A DNA stretch of 64,000 bases from the NCBI GenBank assembly GCA_027922465.2, contig BQMF02000655.1, positions 116,325 to 180,324 on the forward strand, given 5' to 3'. Every line of letters starts with the position of its first letter. Position 1 is the first letter of the stretch. The stretch comes from Turritopsis dohrnii. Lineage: Eukaryota; Cnidaria; Hydrozoa; Anthoathecata; Oceaniidae. The notes under the pieces were generated by a model. The model was not told where the DNA came from and did no database searches. It saw only the letters and a list, made by a program, of their open reading frames with translations. The position numbers and the translations under genes are program-made. This document shows, piece by piece, positions 57,467-64,000 of the stretch.

Positions 57467-57919
57467 AGAGATAATAAAATGCCGATTGCAGCGCAATCGC
57501 TGCGCAAGTGGTTCCGACTCCCTCCGCAGCGACTCGCGAAAAAAAAATCGGTAAAAGTGACAAAGTGCCCAGGTCATCAATCAAAACCACCCCACCCCTT
57601 CTGCGCATGCGTCGAAAATGAATGCTGACGTCAGCAGTTCTGATAACTCGTCGGTCACGGTTGAATTGCTCCCTAAAATCGAAGGTCCTCCTCGAAATCA
57701 CTCAAGCGTGAAATCGAAGATCCTCCTCGAAACTCGTTAAAACCGAAGGTGAGTCAGGGAATTCCCTAAAGTGGCACGTCGGGGCTGGCCCTCCTCGTAA
57801 GTAGGGAAATCCCCACTCATAAAAAATTCATCAAATGAGTCAGGGAATTCCCTGACTCATGCGTTAGTTCTGTCCACTCGTAAAAAAATTCCAAGTTGAA
57901 AAAGTCTATATAATAAAGG
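57467..57919 (+). promoter_or_regulatory. Terminal region with AP-1, NF-kB-like, CRE and NRF1-like sites and TATA
   Basis: GC-rich compared with its surroundings. TGCGCATGCG (NRF1-like) at 57602-57611; GCTGACGTCAGC (CRE) at 57624-57635; TGAGTCA (AP-1) at 57750-57756 joined to GGGAATTCCC (NF-kB consensus) at 57757-57766; and a perfect 26-base palindrome at 57835-57860 containing TGAGTCA, GGGAATTCCC and TGACTCA. TATATAATAAAGG precedes the ATG at 57920. Site matches are direct; use by host factors is inference. Confidence 0.5.
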
Positions 57920-58312
57920 ATGTTGAGTTATTTCAGAAACGCAGTATCTAAATTATACAACGCTGTTTCAGCGCCTGTAACGACAACTCGTGATGCACTC
58001 GCAGATCGATTGCAGAAGATTCGCGAGTCTATTACTTCTTTATATAACAAGACTAAGGAGAGACTAGGGTATGGACAGTCACCACTGATTTCAGCTGTTG
58101 AACGCGAAGCCATGACAGAAGAGGAGGCGAGTGATGATTTTACAGAAGAGGAGCCGAGTGATGATTTTACAGAAGAGGAGACGAGCATGCCGATGAGTGA
58201 TGATTTTATACCTATGAATCATAAGCATGCACAGCTACTACGTATAAACTTTCGTTTAGGTGGTATTCCGAGAGCAAGGAATATGGTGCGACGGCGGGTG
58301 TGGAGTCAATGA
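57920..58312 (+). CDS. Small helical protein near the element terminus
   Basis: 130 codons starting just after a TATA-like sequence. Residues 1-55 are an amphipathic, basic helical region (MLSYFRNAVSKLYNAVSAP, RDALADRLQKIRESITSLYN, TKERLGYG). Next is an acidic repeat in which (A/P/T)SDDFTEEE occurs about three times, then MNHKHAQLLRINFRLGGIP and an Arg-rich tail. The N-terminal half resembles a protein I associate with other copies of this element family in cnidarian genomes; the short C-terminus may be a truncation, since no continuation is found before the convergent ATPase gene at 58480. Function unknown. Confidence 0.6.
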   Translation: MLSYFRNAVSKLYNAVSAPVTTTRDALADRLQKIRESITSLYNKTKERLGYGQSPLISAVEREAMTEEEASDDFTEEEPSDDFTEEETSMPMSDDFIPMNHKHAQLLRINFRLGGIPRARNMVRRRVWSQ

Positions 58313-58479
58313 GAGTAGCAGCAGAGAAAGGACTCTGTCGAAGTTGGTTAGGTTATGGCGCTATACATGAAGACTTATCATCACAAGCGTCGATTCGGAA
58401 AAGATCTCTATTACGAGTTGGTACTATGATGAGGAAGATAAGAAATTTCTAACTGGCTATTTTCAATAAGTTTGTATAC

Positions 58480-59085
58480 TTATTGAAGAACAACCTTGTA
58501 ACTCCTTGGGAACCTACATCGTATGTAAAGATATGCGTGTTCTGAAGCATCCAATTCTTGCAAGATGTCACTCCAGTCGTTTTTGATGACATTGGTTTCA
58601 TCATCGATAAGCTTAACATCACTCTTCTCTTTAGGATACCAAACGAATAGCATCTTTGCTTGCCGTCTGATAGTTTTTGGAAGAGCTGTGTAGACTTGGG
58701 TGAGAAGCCATAGACTATGTTTTTGATGACGTCCTGTGGTACTTAGATTGAGAAGTGGAGTCCTCTTCTTATCGAGTTTCTCATCAGCTATGGAATCATC
58801 GATGATGAATAAGGTTTCCTGCCCTGCCAATTGCTTGGTGAATATCTCAATCCAATATAGTAAGTCCTGTTGTGGTGTAGGTTCGATCAGGAAAACATCA
58901 TCATCTTCCCAGAGAATCGTACAGTCTTTATAGGTTGTATTCCATCGGAGGGAAGGACAGAGAATGACGATGTAGTCAAAGTGGTGCTTGAAGTGGTTCT
59001 GTAGTAAGCGTAGAGCCAGTTCCGTCTTGCCACAGCCTGTCGGTCCTGAAAAAATGGTGGTACAAGGATCTTTAATAAGGTTCAT
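58480..59085 (-). CDS. Packaging-type P-loop ATPase
   Basis: 201 codons, ATG at 59085 only a few bases after the stop of the upstream capsid-like gene on the same strand, so the two probably share a transcript. Walker A is FSGPTGCGKTELALRLL (residues 12-28); Walker B is QETLFIIDDSIAD near residue 95; LLNLSTTGRHQKHSLWLLTQ is a sensor-like motif. The size and motif spacing fit the A32/FtsK-HerA-type DNA-packaging ATPases of Polintons and large DNA viruses, which pump the genome into the capsid. It has no signal or membrane segment and lacks the extra domains of host AAA proteins. It converges on the 57920 gene. Confidence 0.7.
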   Translation of the reverse strand: MNLIKDPCTTIFSGPTGCGKTELALRLLQNHFKHHFDYIVILCPSLRWNTTYKDCTILWEDDDVFLIEPTPQQDLLYWIEIFTKQLAGQETLFIIDDSIADEKLDKKRTPLLNLSTTGRHQKHSLWLLTQVYTALPKTIRRQAKMLFVWYPKEKSDVKLIDDETNVIKNDWSDILQELDASEHAYLYIRCRFPRSYKVVLQ

Positions 59086-59090
59086 TTATT

Positions 59091-60347
59091 TTAGTAGCCG
59101 ACACTGTGGAAGCGCTCATTCATGAAGTTAACCTGTCCATCTTGTAGCACAAAGAGGTAACATTGGATGGCTCCCGCACCATCAGCTTTTTTGGTGATCT
59201 GCAGTGTGACACCATCTGAAGTGTTTTTGAGGCGCCTCCCCGCACCATGTAGAGTATTGTCAGCAACACTTCGAAAGTCGATAAAAAGACAGTAATTAGA
59301 ATCAAAGAATTTAGAAGGACTAATGGCCGGCAGCAGTTCATTGGAAGTGAAATACTTCCGTGCCGGGGCATACATTTCTTCTGGAAGTAAGCCCTGTGTA
59401 TAGAGTTGATTAGGCTCTCCTTCGATGGTAATGTCTACCTTGCTGATTTTCGGGTTGTAGTAATGGGTGTTATCCATAGCGTATGCTTTTCGTTTGTCTG
59501 GATCAAGAAAGAATAGAACAAGAGCCTTTAAACTCTCGCTGGGCACGTTTACCTGTATATTCCAGGCGGTATCTTTCTTGTCCAAAGGGATTATTCTATG
59601 TCGTAAAACACGCGTGTAGGGTAGTCGTCTATTGGCAAGTTCATTGTAGACCTTTAGTTTGAAGTCAGAATCTTCTACCTTGTCGAATTCTAGAGCAATG
59701 TTGGAGATAGTGTAGGTGCCGTCAGGATCTTTCTTCGAAGCACCTGATCCTGATCCTGCATCTTTGATGACCTTTCCATACTCTGCGAATTTAATTTTGA
59801 AGCTTAAACGATCGCGAAGCTGTACATAGGGGAGATGCTTGACGAGTTCAAAAAATTCCCATAGAGGAATGGCAAAACGGTTACCATAGACAGCTGCCAG
59901 GGCGGAATTACTCGTTGAAGTACTCGTTGCACCCGGTGTGACTCTGAGCTTGTTCACATTACCCTCCGGATCTATTCCCTGTTGGATACGTTCCACTTGC
60001 ATTTCCTCAGGTAGCCATCTGTCCTTGTAAATTTCCATCACATCCGCATTTTGAATGTCTTGGATGATGTTTCCTTCGTAACTGATAGTCAACTGTTCGA
60101 TCAAAGCCTTTCCCAAGTTGTTGACGATGTAGCGTCCTGTATCGGTGGAGTTGAGTTTGATATCAAACGTAAGCTTGAGCGATTCTGGTAGAATGACATC
60201 ATTAGCACCTAGATTCGGCAGCCTCACATCTAGATATAGAGTCTGGTCAATGGTACTTGGTGTATTCGAGATCTTGACATGCTGACGCGGTGCGTTGAAG
60301 GCAAAGCGAGTCATATATTCCTTATGAGGGTTTGCAATACCATACAT
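59091..60347 (-). CDS. Major-capsid-like protein
   Basis: 418 codons from ATG 60347 (MYGIANPHKEYMTRFAF). Beta-rich with repeated strand-like blocks: QTLYLDVRLPNLGANDVILP, ESLKLTFDIKLN, IEQLTISYEGNIIQDIQ, then FAIPLWEFFELVKHLPYVQL, DRLSFKIKFAEYGKVI and KALVLFFLDPDKRKAY in the second half, ending QDGQVNFMNERFHSVGY. Two beta-rich halves each with an NxL..lsl/F..p pattern fit the double jelly-roll fold of Polinton and nucleocytoplasmic-virus capsids. Position next to the ATPase supports a shell role. The fold call is inferred from pattern and context. Related genes are common in cnidarian assemblies, usually annotated as uncharacterised. Confidence 0.6.
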   Translation of the reverse strand: MYGIANPHKEYMTRFAFNAPRQHVKISNTPSTIDQTLYLDVRLPNLGANDVILPESLKLTFDIKLNSTDTGRYIVNNLGKALIEQLTISYEGNIIQDIQNADVMEIYKDRWLPEEMQVERIQQGIDPEGNVNKLRVTPGATSTSTSNSALAAVYGNRFAIPLWEFFELVKHLPYVQLRDRLSFKIKFAEYGKVIKDAGSGSGASKKDPDGTYTISNIALEFDKVEDSDFKLKVYNELANRRLPYTRVLRHRIIPLDKKDTAWNIQVNVPSESLKALVLFFLDPDKRKAYAMDNTHYYNPKISKVDITIEGEPNQLYTQGLLPEEMYAPARKYFTSNELLPAISPSKFFDSNYCLFIDFRSVADNTLHGAGRRLKNTSDGVTLQITKKADGAGAIQCYLFVLQDGQVNFMNERFHSVGY

Positions 60348-60366
60348 GTTTATTATAAGAGAAATG
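60340..60366. promoter_or_regulatory. Divergent promoter motif TTTATTATAAGAGAAATG (copy A)
   Basis: Between the start of the capsid-like gene (minus, ATG 60347) and the plus-strand gene (ATG 60364) lie CATACAT, G, TTTATTATAAGAGAA, ATG. The same motif occurs in the inverted direction at 62677-62699. The TTATAA core can serve as a TATA-like element in both directions. Confidence 0.6.
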
Positions 60367-61629
60367 GATCCACTTGATTATAAAACACCTTACGGTAAAT
60401 TTGAAGATGTAGAAGATACATCGTTTACATCTGACACTACACCGCTTATATCTGACACAGGCGATTCTTCTGAAATACCAAGCACATCAATTCAGCAGGG
60501 AATAGAAATTAAAAGACAGACAATAGAAGAGTTATACAAGTATCTCGGTATAGAAGGAGATCCTAATTTAGCTTTGGATCGGTTTCGAGTAACTTCAACG
60601 AAAACACCAGGTGTTGTAAAAGTTGAATTTTATAAAAATGATGAATGGCACCAATTAACGAAAAAAAGGGGAGGATTTTATAAAGAAGAAAGTATTTTGA
60701 AAACCCTAGGTGGTGAGGCTGCTATAAAAACCCAGTTAGGTGTTGATAGTACACCAGACTGGATGCATAAGGGAAGACGTAAACTGGCGAAACAACTAGA
60801 AAATATTGAAATGGATAGCTTGGATGACAGTCAAGTCCTCGACAAAATCTCAAATGCGAGGGAGGTATTGGGTGAAATGCTGGAGCAAGGCACCCAAAAA
60901 ACGTTAGAGATGGGGGAGTTCTTACGCGAGCAAGGGATTGAATTTAATTTGCGTGAACTTAGAGGCTTAGACGATGCACTAAAACGAATACGTGGGGAGT
61001 TGGAGAACAACTTAGCAAAATTAGGCGAACTCGATAATCAAATAGCAAAAGAAGAACGTAAACTAGGTGAAACAAGCAATCCTGAAATACAAGAAGAGAT
61101 TAAGCGACGACTTTCCAATTTGAAAGCGGAGCGTGCAGATCGACTAGAGGTGCTCAGTGGTAACCGCAAGGAGTTGTCTAGCCAGTGGTCGCGCATCAAA
61201 GAGACGGTATTCAAATTCCTCGACAAGGATAGAACACTAGGGGAGAAACTTCGCATCCTCTTTCGAGAGCAAGGCATCACAATCGTTTCAATCTTAACAG
61301 CGTTTTCGCTGGTAATATCAACGATAGCAACCTCTCTCACAGGTGGTGGTGGTGCTCCTCCAGGAAGTCCTCCTGCTGCTTCTGGACGAGCTGGTGTGCA
61401 GCAATGGGTGAAGAAGCAGCTCGAAGCACTAGGACGCCTTCTCGGAAAACTTGCAAGCAAACTTGGAGCTGCATTGCCGGGGATCATTGGAAGTGTTGTA
61501 AGCTGGCTCTTAAACTTTCTGAAGAAAGGTGTCATAGCTCTAGCAAGCAATGCATGGCTAGTCGTAGTTTTGGGGGTTGATCTGATAGGCAACTGGCTAT
61601 GGTTTGAAATACAAAAGAATCGCAATTAA
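60364..61629 (+). CDS. Coiled-coil protein with C-terminal Gly-rich and membrane segments
   Basis: I place the start at the second ATG (60364, MDPLDYKTPYGKFEDVED), because the first (60346) lies inside the shared promoter motif. About 421 residues: an acidic N-terminus; a segment EELYKYLGIEGDPNLALDRF and VTSTKTPGVVKVEFYKND; a long coiled coil (about 200-290: ELENNLAKLGELDNQIAKEE, RRLSNLKAERADRLEVLSG); then hydrophobic GITIVSILTAFSLVISTIAT, a GGGGAPPGSPPAASGR linker, an amphipathic helix (WVKKQLEALGRLLGKLASKL), and two hydrophobic stretches (LPGIIGSVVSWLLNFL, ALASNAWLVVVLGVDLIGNW). The tail pattern recurs in this element family. Likely virion membrane or assembly protein; the exact role is unknown. 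Its 3' end overlaps the convergent gene by 33 bases. Confidence 0.65.
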   Translation: MDPLDYKTPYGKFEDVEDTSFTSDTTPLISDTGDSSEIPSTSIQQGIEIKRQTIEELYKYLGIEGDPNLALDRFRVTSTKTPGVVKVEFYKNDEWHQLTKKRGGFYKEESILKTLGGEAAIKTQLGVDSTPDWMHKGRRKLAKQLENIEMDSLDDSQVLDKISNAREVLGEMLEQGTQKTLEMGEFLREQGIEFNLRELRGLDDALKRIRGELENNLAKLGELDNQIAKEERKLGETSNPEIQEEIKRRLSNLKAERADRLEVLSGNRKELSSQWSRIKETVFKFLDKDRTLGEKLRILFREQGITIVSILTAFSLVISTIATSLTGGGGAPPGSPPAASGRAGVQQWVKKQLEALGRLLGKLASKLGAALPGIIGSVVSWLLNFLKKGVIALASNAWLVVVLGVDLIGNWLWFEIQKNRN

Positions 61630-62678
61630 GCCGACACCTACCCACATGAGAGCTTGCTTTTCTTCTTCATGCTGCTTAGCCGCGGAAGACGTTGGAACTT
61701 GCTTAACGGAAGACGTTTGAGCTCGCTTAATGGAAGATGTTGGAGGATCGGAGGAAGCCATTCTGCGACCCTGAAATGCTCCCAAAGAGTGTTGTTTAGG
61801 TGGTGGTGGTAGTTTACCGATGTGAGTCGCAACGGTAAGCTTTGTCGAAAAATCAGAGATGTTGTCGAGATTCCCAAGCTTTAAATCGCTGGGTATTAGG
61901 TATGTACCGAGGGCAACGCCAAAATCAGGTTCCGATCTAGCGTAACTTAAGGCTTTCTGGAACTTACCAATCTCTTCCGCTAAAGAGGTGTCTTTCCGGA
62001 TCGCTTGCTCTACTGCGGTCATGAAGATCTTTTGCGCATCTAAGGCACGTCCAGTGTCACCCGCTATAACGGAACGTGCACTCGCCTGACTTTCTAAAAG
62101 CATTCGTGCGTACATCCGCGTACTCTGCGACAAGCGTTGTATACCAGCTCTACTTAACCCAGCATTAACATCATTTTGGACGTAGAATTCCCAACTCTTG
62201 CCAATTCTCCGCATGCGAGCAGGGTATCGCCAGAAGAACTTGTCAGCTGGTATGTCAAACTCTGCAGAGAGCGTCTTGAACGCACTTGAATTGTATTTGT
62301 TATCTCGCGGGTTGAAGCTTAGTTCACTTGGTAGAGGAATTTCAAGTTGCTTCAAGATCAGACGTATCTGAAAATAGACGTGAAAGCGGTAGATGCTCGC
62401 AATCATAGGGTTCTTATGGTGTAGATGCTGCGTTGATATGCCGCAACCAGTCGTAGCTAACCAGGTAGCAAAAGATAACTGTCCTGGGTACATGTCGATA
62501 TCGAGCCATCTATCATTTCCATGGGTACAAACGGAAATGAGAAAATATCGCGAAACTTAGCGATGAAAAAGCTCCCTTGTTGATCCACAACGATCCTTTG
62601 CTCCCACAGTTCCTTAGCAGCTAAGAGTGTACTGGGTTGCCCGAATTTTGGTATATACCGCACCTTGTCGTAGTTCAT
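61597..62678 (-). pseudogene. Virion-associated protein gene, frameshifted
   Basis: The start is ATG 62678 (MNYDKVRYIPKFGQPSTLL, AAKELWEQRIVVDQQGSFF), directly behind the shared promoter motif. This frame ends at 62457. The overlapping frame, usable from 62493 (MYPGQLSFATWLATTGCGIS), already reads sensibly upstream of its first ATG as HGNDRWLDID, with no start there. A one-base change between about 62500 and 62520 therefore probably split a single gene. The second part has helical segments (RLSQSTRMYARMLLESQASA, AEEIGKFQKALSYARSEPD), a Ser/Pro-rich region with KRAQTSSVKQVPTSSAA, and a C-terminal membrane segment (ALMWVGVGLIAILLYF). Membrane anchor and setting suggest a virion or assembly role, otherwise unknown. 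Confidence 0.55.
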
Positions 62679-62699
62679 TTCTCTTATAATAAATGTATG
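62677..62699. promoter_or_regulatory. Divergent promoter motif (copy B, inverted)
   Basis: CATTTCTCTTATAATAAATG followed by TATG: the reverse of copy A at 60340-60366, serving the minus gene at 62678 and the plus gene at 62693 across a 14-base gap. Confidence 0.6.
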
Positions 62700-63358
62700 T
62701 AAATGTCACCCATCTTGGAGAAACCAAGTTACCAACAGAGTTAAAAGAAGGCACGGAGATTGCGATAAAAGAAGCAGTGTTATACGTGGGGTGGCTCAAC
62801 CTAGTTCAACACGCTAGATTTACCATTGATCAAGTATCAAAAAAAGACCCCGTCGATTCAAGGTTCCCCCTGCATATAGACTTTCCACCTGGATTATATA
62901 CGTCAAAGAGTATTCGTTCAAGAATAAATGCAAGATCACTTGGATGCGCAAATCTCGATCCAAGAGAGGATGGTAAGCTTCACTTATCAGTACAAAAAGG
63001 GTATTACGTCTCAATAAGTGAAAACTTAGGGGAACTTTTAGGATTAGATAAGAAGTATACTCAAGGTGAATATAGATCGGTGCCAAACTTCTGTACGTTC
63101 AAGTCTATACGGCTGTACTGTGAGGAATTCGAAAACAGCTATATTCTGTTAAACGGTGCAATTACGAAAATCGTACACATTTTTAGACTTCAGAAGCCAG
63201 AATACGAGTATGGCGACATCATGTCGTATCACTATGAACGTCCTATGTTCACCAACAAATTGAGGTCCTCAACGCGAACGTTGAATTTTTACGTCACCGA
63301 CGATCAAGGCAGGAAAGTTGATTTACAAGCTATCAATATGCTCGTCGTCTTCAAATAA
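62693..63358 (+). CDS. Penton / minor-capsid-like protein
   Basis: 221 codons, beta-rich. The pattern is that of Polinton minor capsid proteins: an N-terminal strand region (VAVLYVG-like EAVLYVGWLNLVQHARFTID), IDFPPGLYTSKSIRSRINAR, GKLHLSVQKGYYVSISENLG followed by ELLGLDK, then FKSIRLYCEEFENSYILLNG, IFRLQKPEYEYGDIMSYHYE and a closing LRSSTRTLNFYVTDDQGRKV with VVFK at the end. The LGLD, RLYC and YVTDDxGRxV positions correspond to the family's LGF, lYVYcd and iDdxGxpV. It would form vertices of the capsid with the 59091-60347 protein as hexon-like partner. Function is inferred from this pattern. It shares its promoter motif with the 62678 gene. Confidence 0.6.
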   Translation: MYVNVTHLGETKLPTELKEGTEIAIKEAVLYVGWLNLVQHARFTIDQVSKKDPVDSRFPLHIDFPPGLYTSKSIRSRINARSLGCANLDPREDGKLHLSVQKGYYVSISENLGELLGLDKKYTQGEYRSVPNFCTFKSIRLYCEEFENSYILLNGAITKIVHIFRLQKPEYEYGDIMSYHYERPMFTNKLRSSTRTLNFYVTDDQGRKVDLQAINMLVVFK

Positions 63359-63362
63359 ACAG

Positions 63363-64000
63363 ATGGCAATGTACGACGTGACTACGGAGAAGCTATATCC
63401 TGTTTTACCAGACCCAGAGAATGGATACGCAAAAAACTATAGAATTCAAGCGGTGAAGGAGACGGAAGCATACCTATCTCGGGAATTAGAAAGTCGAACA
63501 TTTTAGAGCGCAAATTTTCACACTACTCAGCAGTTGCGAAATATGCATGTTACTTTCTGATCGCGGTGAATGTTGTACTCTCTGGTGGTGAGATTGCATG
63601 CTTGGTATCAGAAATGGATACTTCGATGAGCATCGGGCTGTGTGTGACAGCTCTCGTGGTGGGTCTAATAATGAGCGGTATTCAAAAATGTGCCTCTATT
63701 TTCGATGTAAAAAGACAGAAAAACCATGATATCGCATTCGCTGCGCAGACCGTTCTAGACAGTCTGCGTGTGCTAATATCAAAAGTCTACGAAGACGGTA
63801 CCATCGATCATCCTGAGTTTACTCGAATTATGGAGGAGAAACAGCTTTACGAACATCAGAAGCAAGAGCTGCGAAAACGATCAAGGAAGGTGATCAAACA
63901 GCTTTACGAACATCAGAAGCAAGAGCTTTTGGAACGTGGAAGGAAAGAAGGTCGCGAAGAAATCGCAAAAAAGCTCGTGAGCAGTTCAGATACCCCGAGT
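63363..64000 (+). pseudogene. Membrane/helical element protein, frameshifted and running off the window
   Basis: Starts at ATG 63363, five bases after the penton-like stop (MAMYDVTTEKLYPVLPDPEN), and continues through VKETEAYLSRELESR before a stop at 63504. The overlapping frame is open from 63443 to the window end and becomes plausible from about 63500 (NILERKFSHYSAVAKYACYF), then two hydrophobic segments (LIAVNVVLSGGEIACLV, IGLCVTALVVGLIMSG), KKHxIAF-like KNHDIAFAAQTVLDSLRVLI, and an acidic helical C-terminus. A single-base frame change at about 63495-63505 would join the two. Within it, a 32-base stretch (from 63841) repeats exactly 57 bases on. Other copies of this family carry an LYPxLP start plus a two-helix membrane region; role unknown. 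Confidence 0.55.

Larger units (their letters stand above)
57467..64000. mobile_element. Polinton/polintovirus-like element, left part
   Basis: The final 128-bp monomer stops matching at 57466, after GGATCACATT, and new sequence starts AGAGATAATAAAATGCCG. An AG terminus is typical of Polinton (Maverick) elements, which also duplicate 6 bp of target. From there a compact, intronless, both-strand gene block runs to the window end: small helical protein, packaging-type ATPase, capsid-like protein, membrane protein, penton-like protein and others. The polymerase B, protease and integrase expected of the family are not in the window and would lie to the right, as would the second terminal repeat. 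Two frameshifted genes suggest an inactive copy. Family call rests on the ATPase plus capsid-like plus penton-like combination. Confidence 0.65.

Noticed and set aside
57392..57701. ORFs spanning the array/element junction
   Set aside because: They read across the insertion boundary and contain no recognisable motif.
61038..61625. 195-codon ORF opposite the coiled-coil gene
   Set aside because: Antisense shadow of 60364-61629, whose hydrophobic and coiled-coil patterning is clearly the coding signal.

Overview
The window looks like AT-rich, intron-containing animal DNA. Spliced genes have GT/AG junctions, there is a short run of TTAGGG-type telomeric repeat, and selfish elements are dense and varied. 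BEL/Pao and Gypsy retroelements, CR1/L2-like LINEs, tRNA-derived SINEs, many short terminal-inverted-repeat (TIR) elements and a Polinton-type virus-like element together suggest an early-branching metazoan. I favour a cnidarian, but the sequence alone does not prove it.

Layout. 1-10.4 kb: a decayed BEL/Pao retrotransposon in three pieces (110-721, 4177-4509, about 9036-10300). It is interrupted by a 748-bp Ginger-like non-autonomous DNA element (inside a larger inverted-repeat element) and by a degenerate Gypsy element on the minus strand with two 159-bp LTRs (4532-8806). 10.6-21.1 kb: a seven-exon minus-strand gene. Exon phases predict a HEPN-like N-terminal region, a linker, a protein kinase domain (DFG changed to NFG) and an apolipoprotein-L-like membrane-hairpin C-terminus. 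Introns carry a Tc1/mariner MITE, a mariner transposase remnant and dispersed repeats. 22-33.8 kb: selfish-element debris (ZAD-like ORF, RecQ-like helicase remnant, Tigger MITE, SINE, minisatellite, telomeric repeat, long C-tract, LINE, integrase remnant, hAT remnant). 34.8-38 kb: a second kinase-ApoL gene, a tandem paralog with intact DFG but no detected HEPN exon. 38-56 kb: mostly gene-poor, with TTAA-flanked MITEs, a retroelement remnant and two LINEs meeting tail to tail. 56.3-57.47 kb: a 128-bp tandem array. 57.467 kb to the end: the left part of a Polinton/polintovirus-like element with a packaging-type ATPase, major-capsid-like protein, penton-like protein, a coiled-coil/membrane protein and others.

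How they work together. The two kinase-ApoL genes have the make-up of stress or immune effectors (RNA-associated HEPN, kinase switch, membrane-inserting module), similar in logic to kinase-triggered membrane executioners; this is inference. The Polinton genes form a virion-morphogenesis block of divergent and convergent pairs. Two divergent pairs share an almost identical short promoter motif. The element joins the 128-bp array exactly at an AG terminus. Two of its genes appear frameshifted, so this copy is probably inactive.
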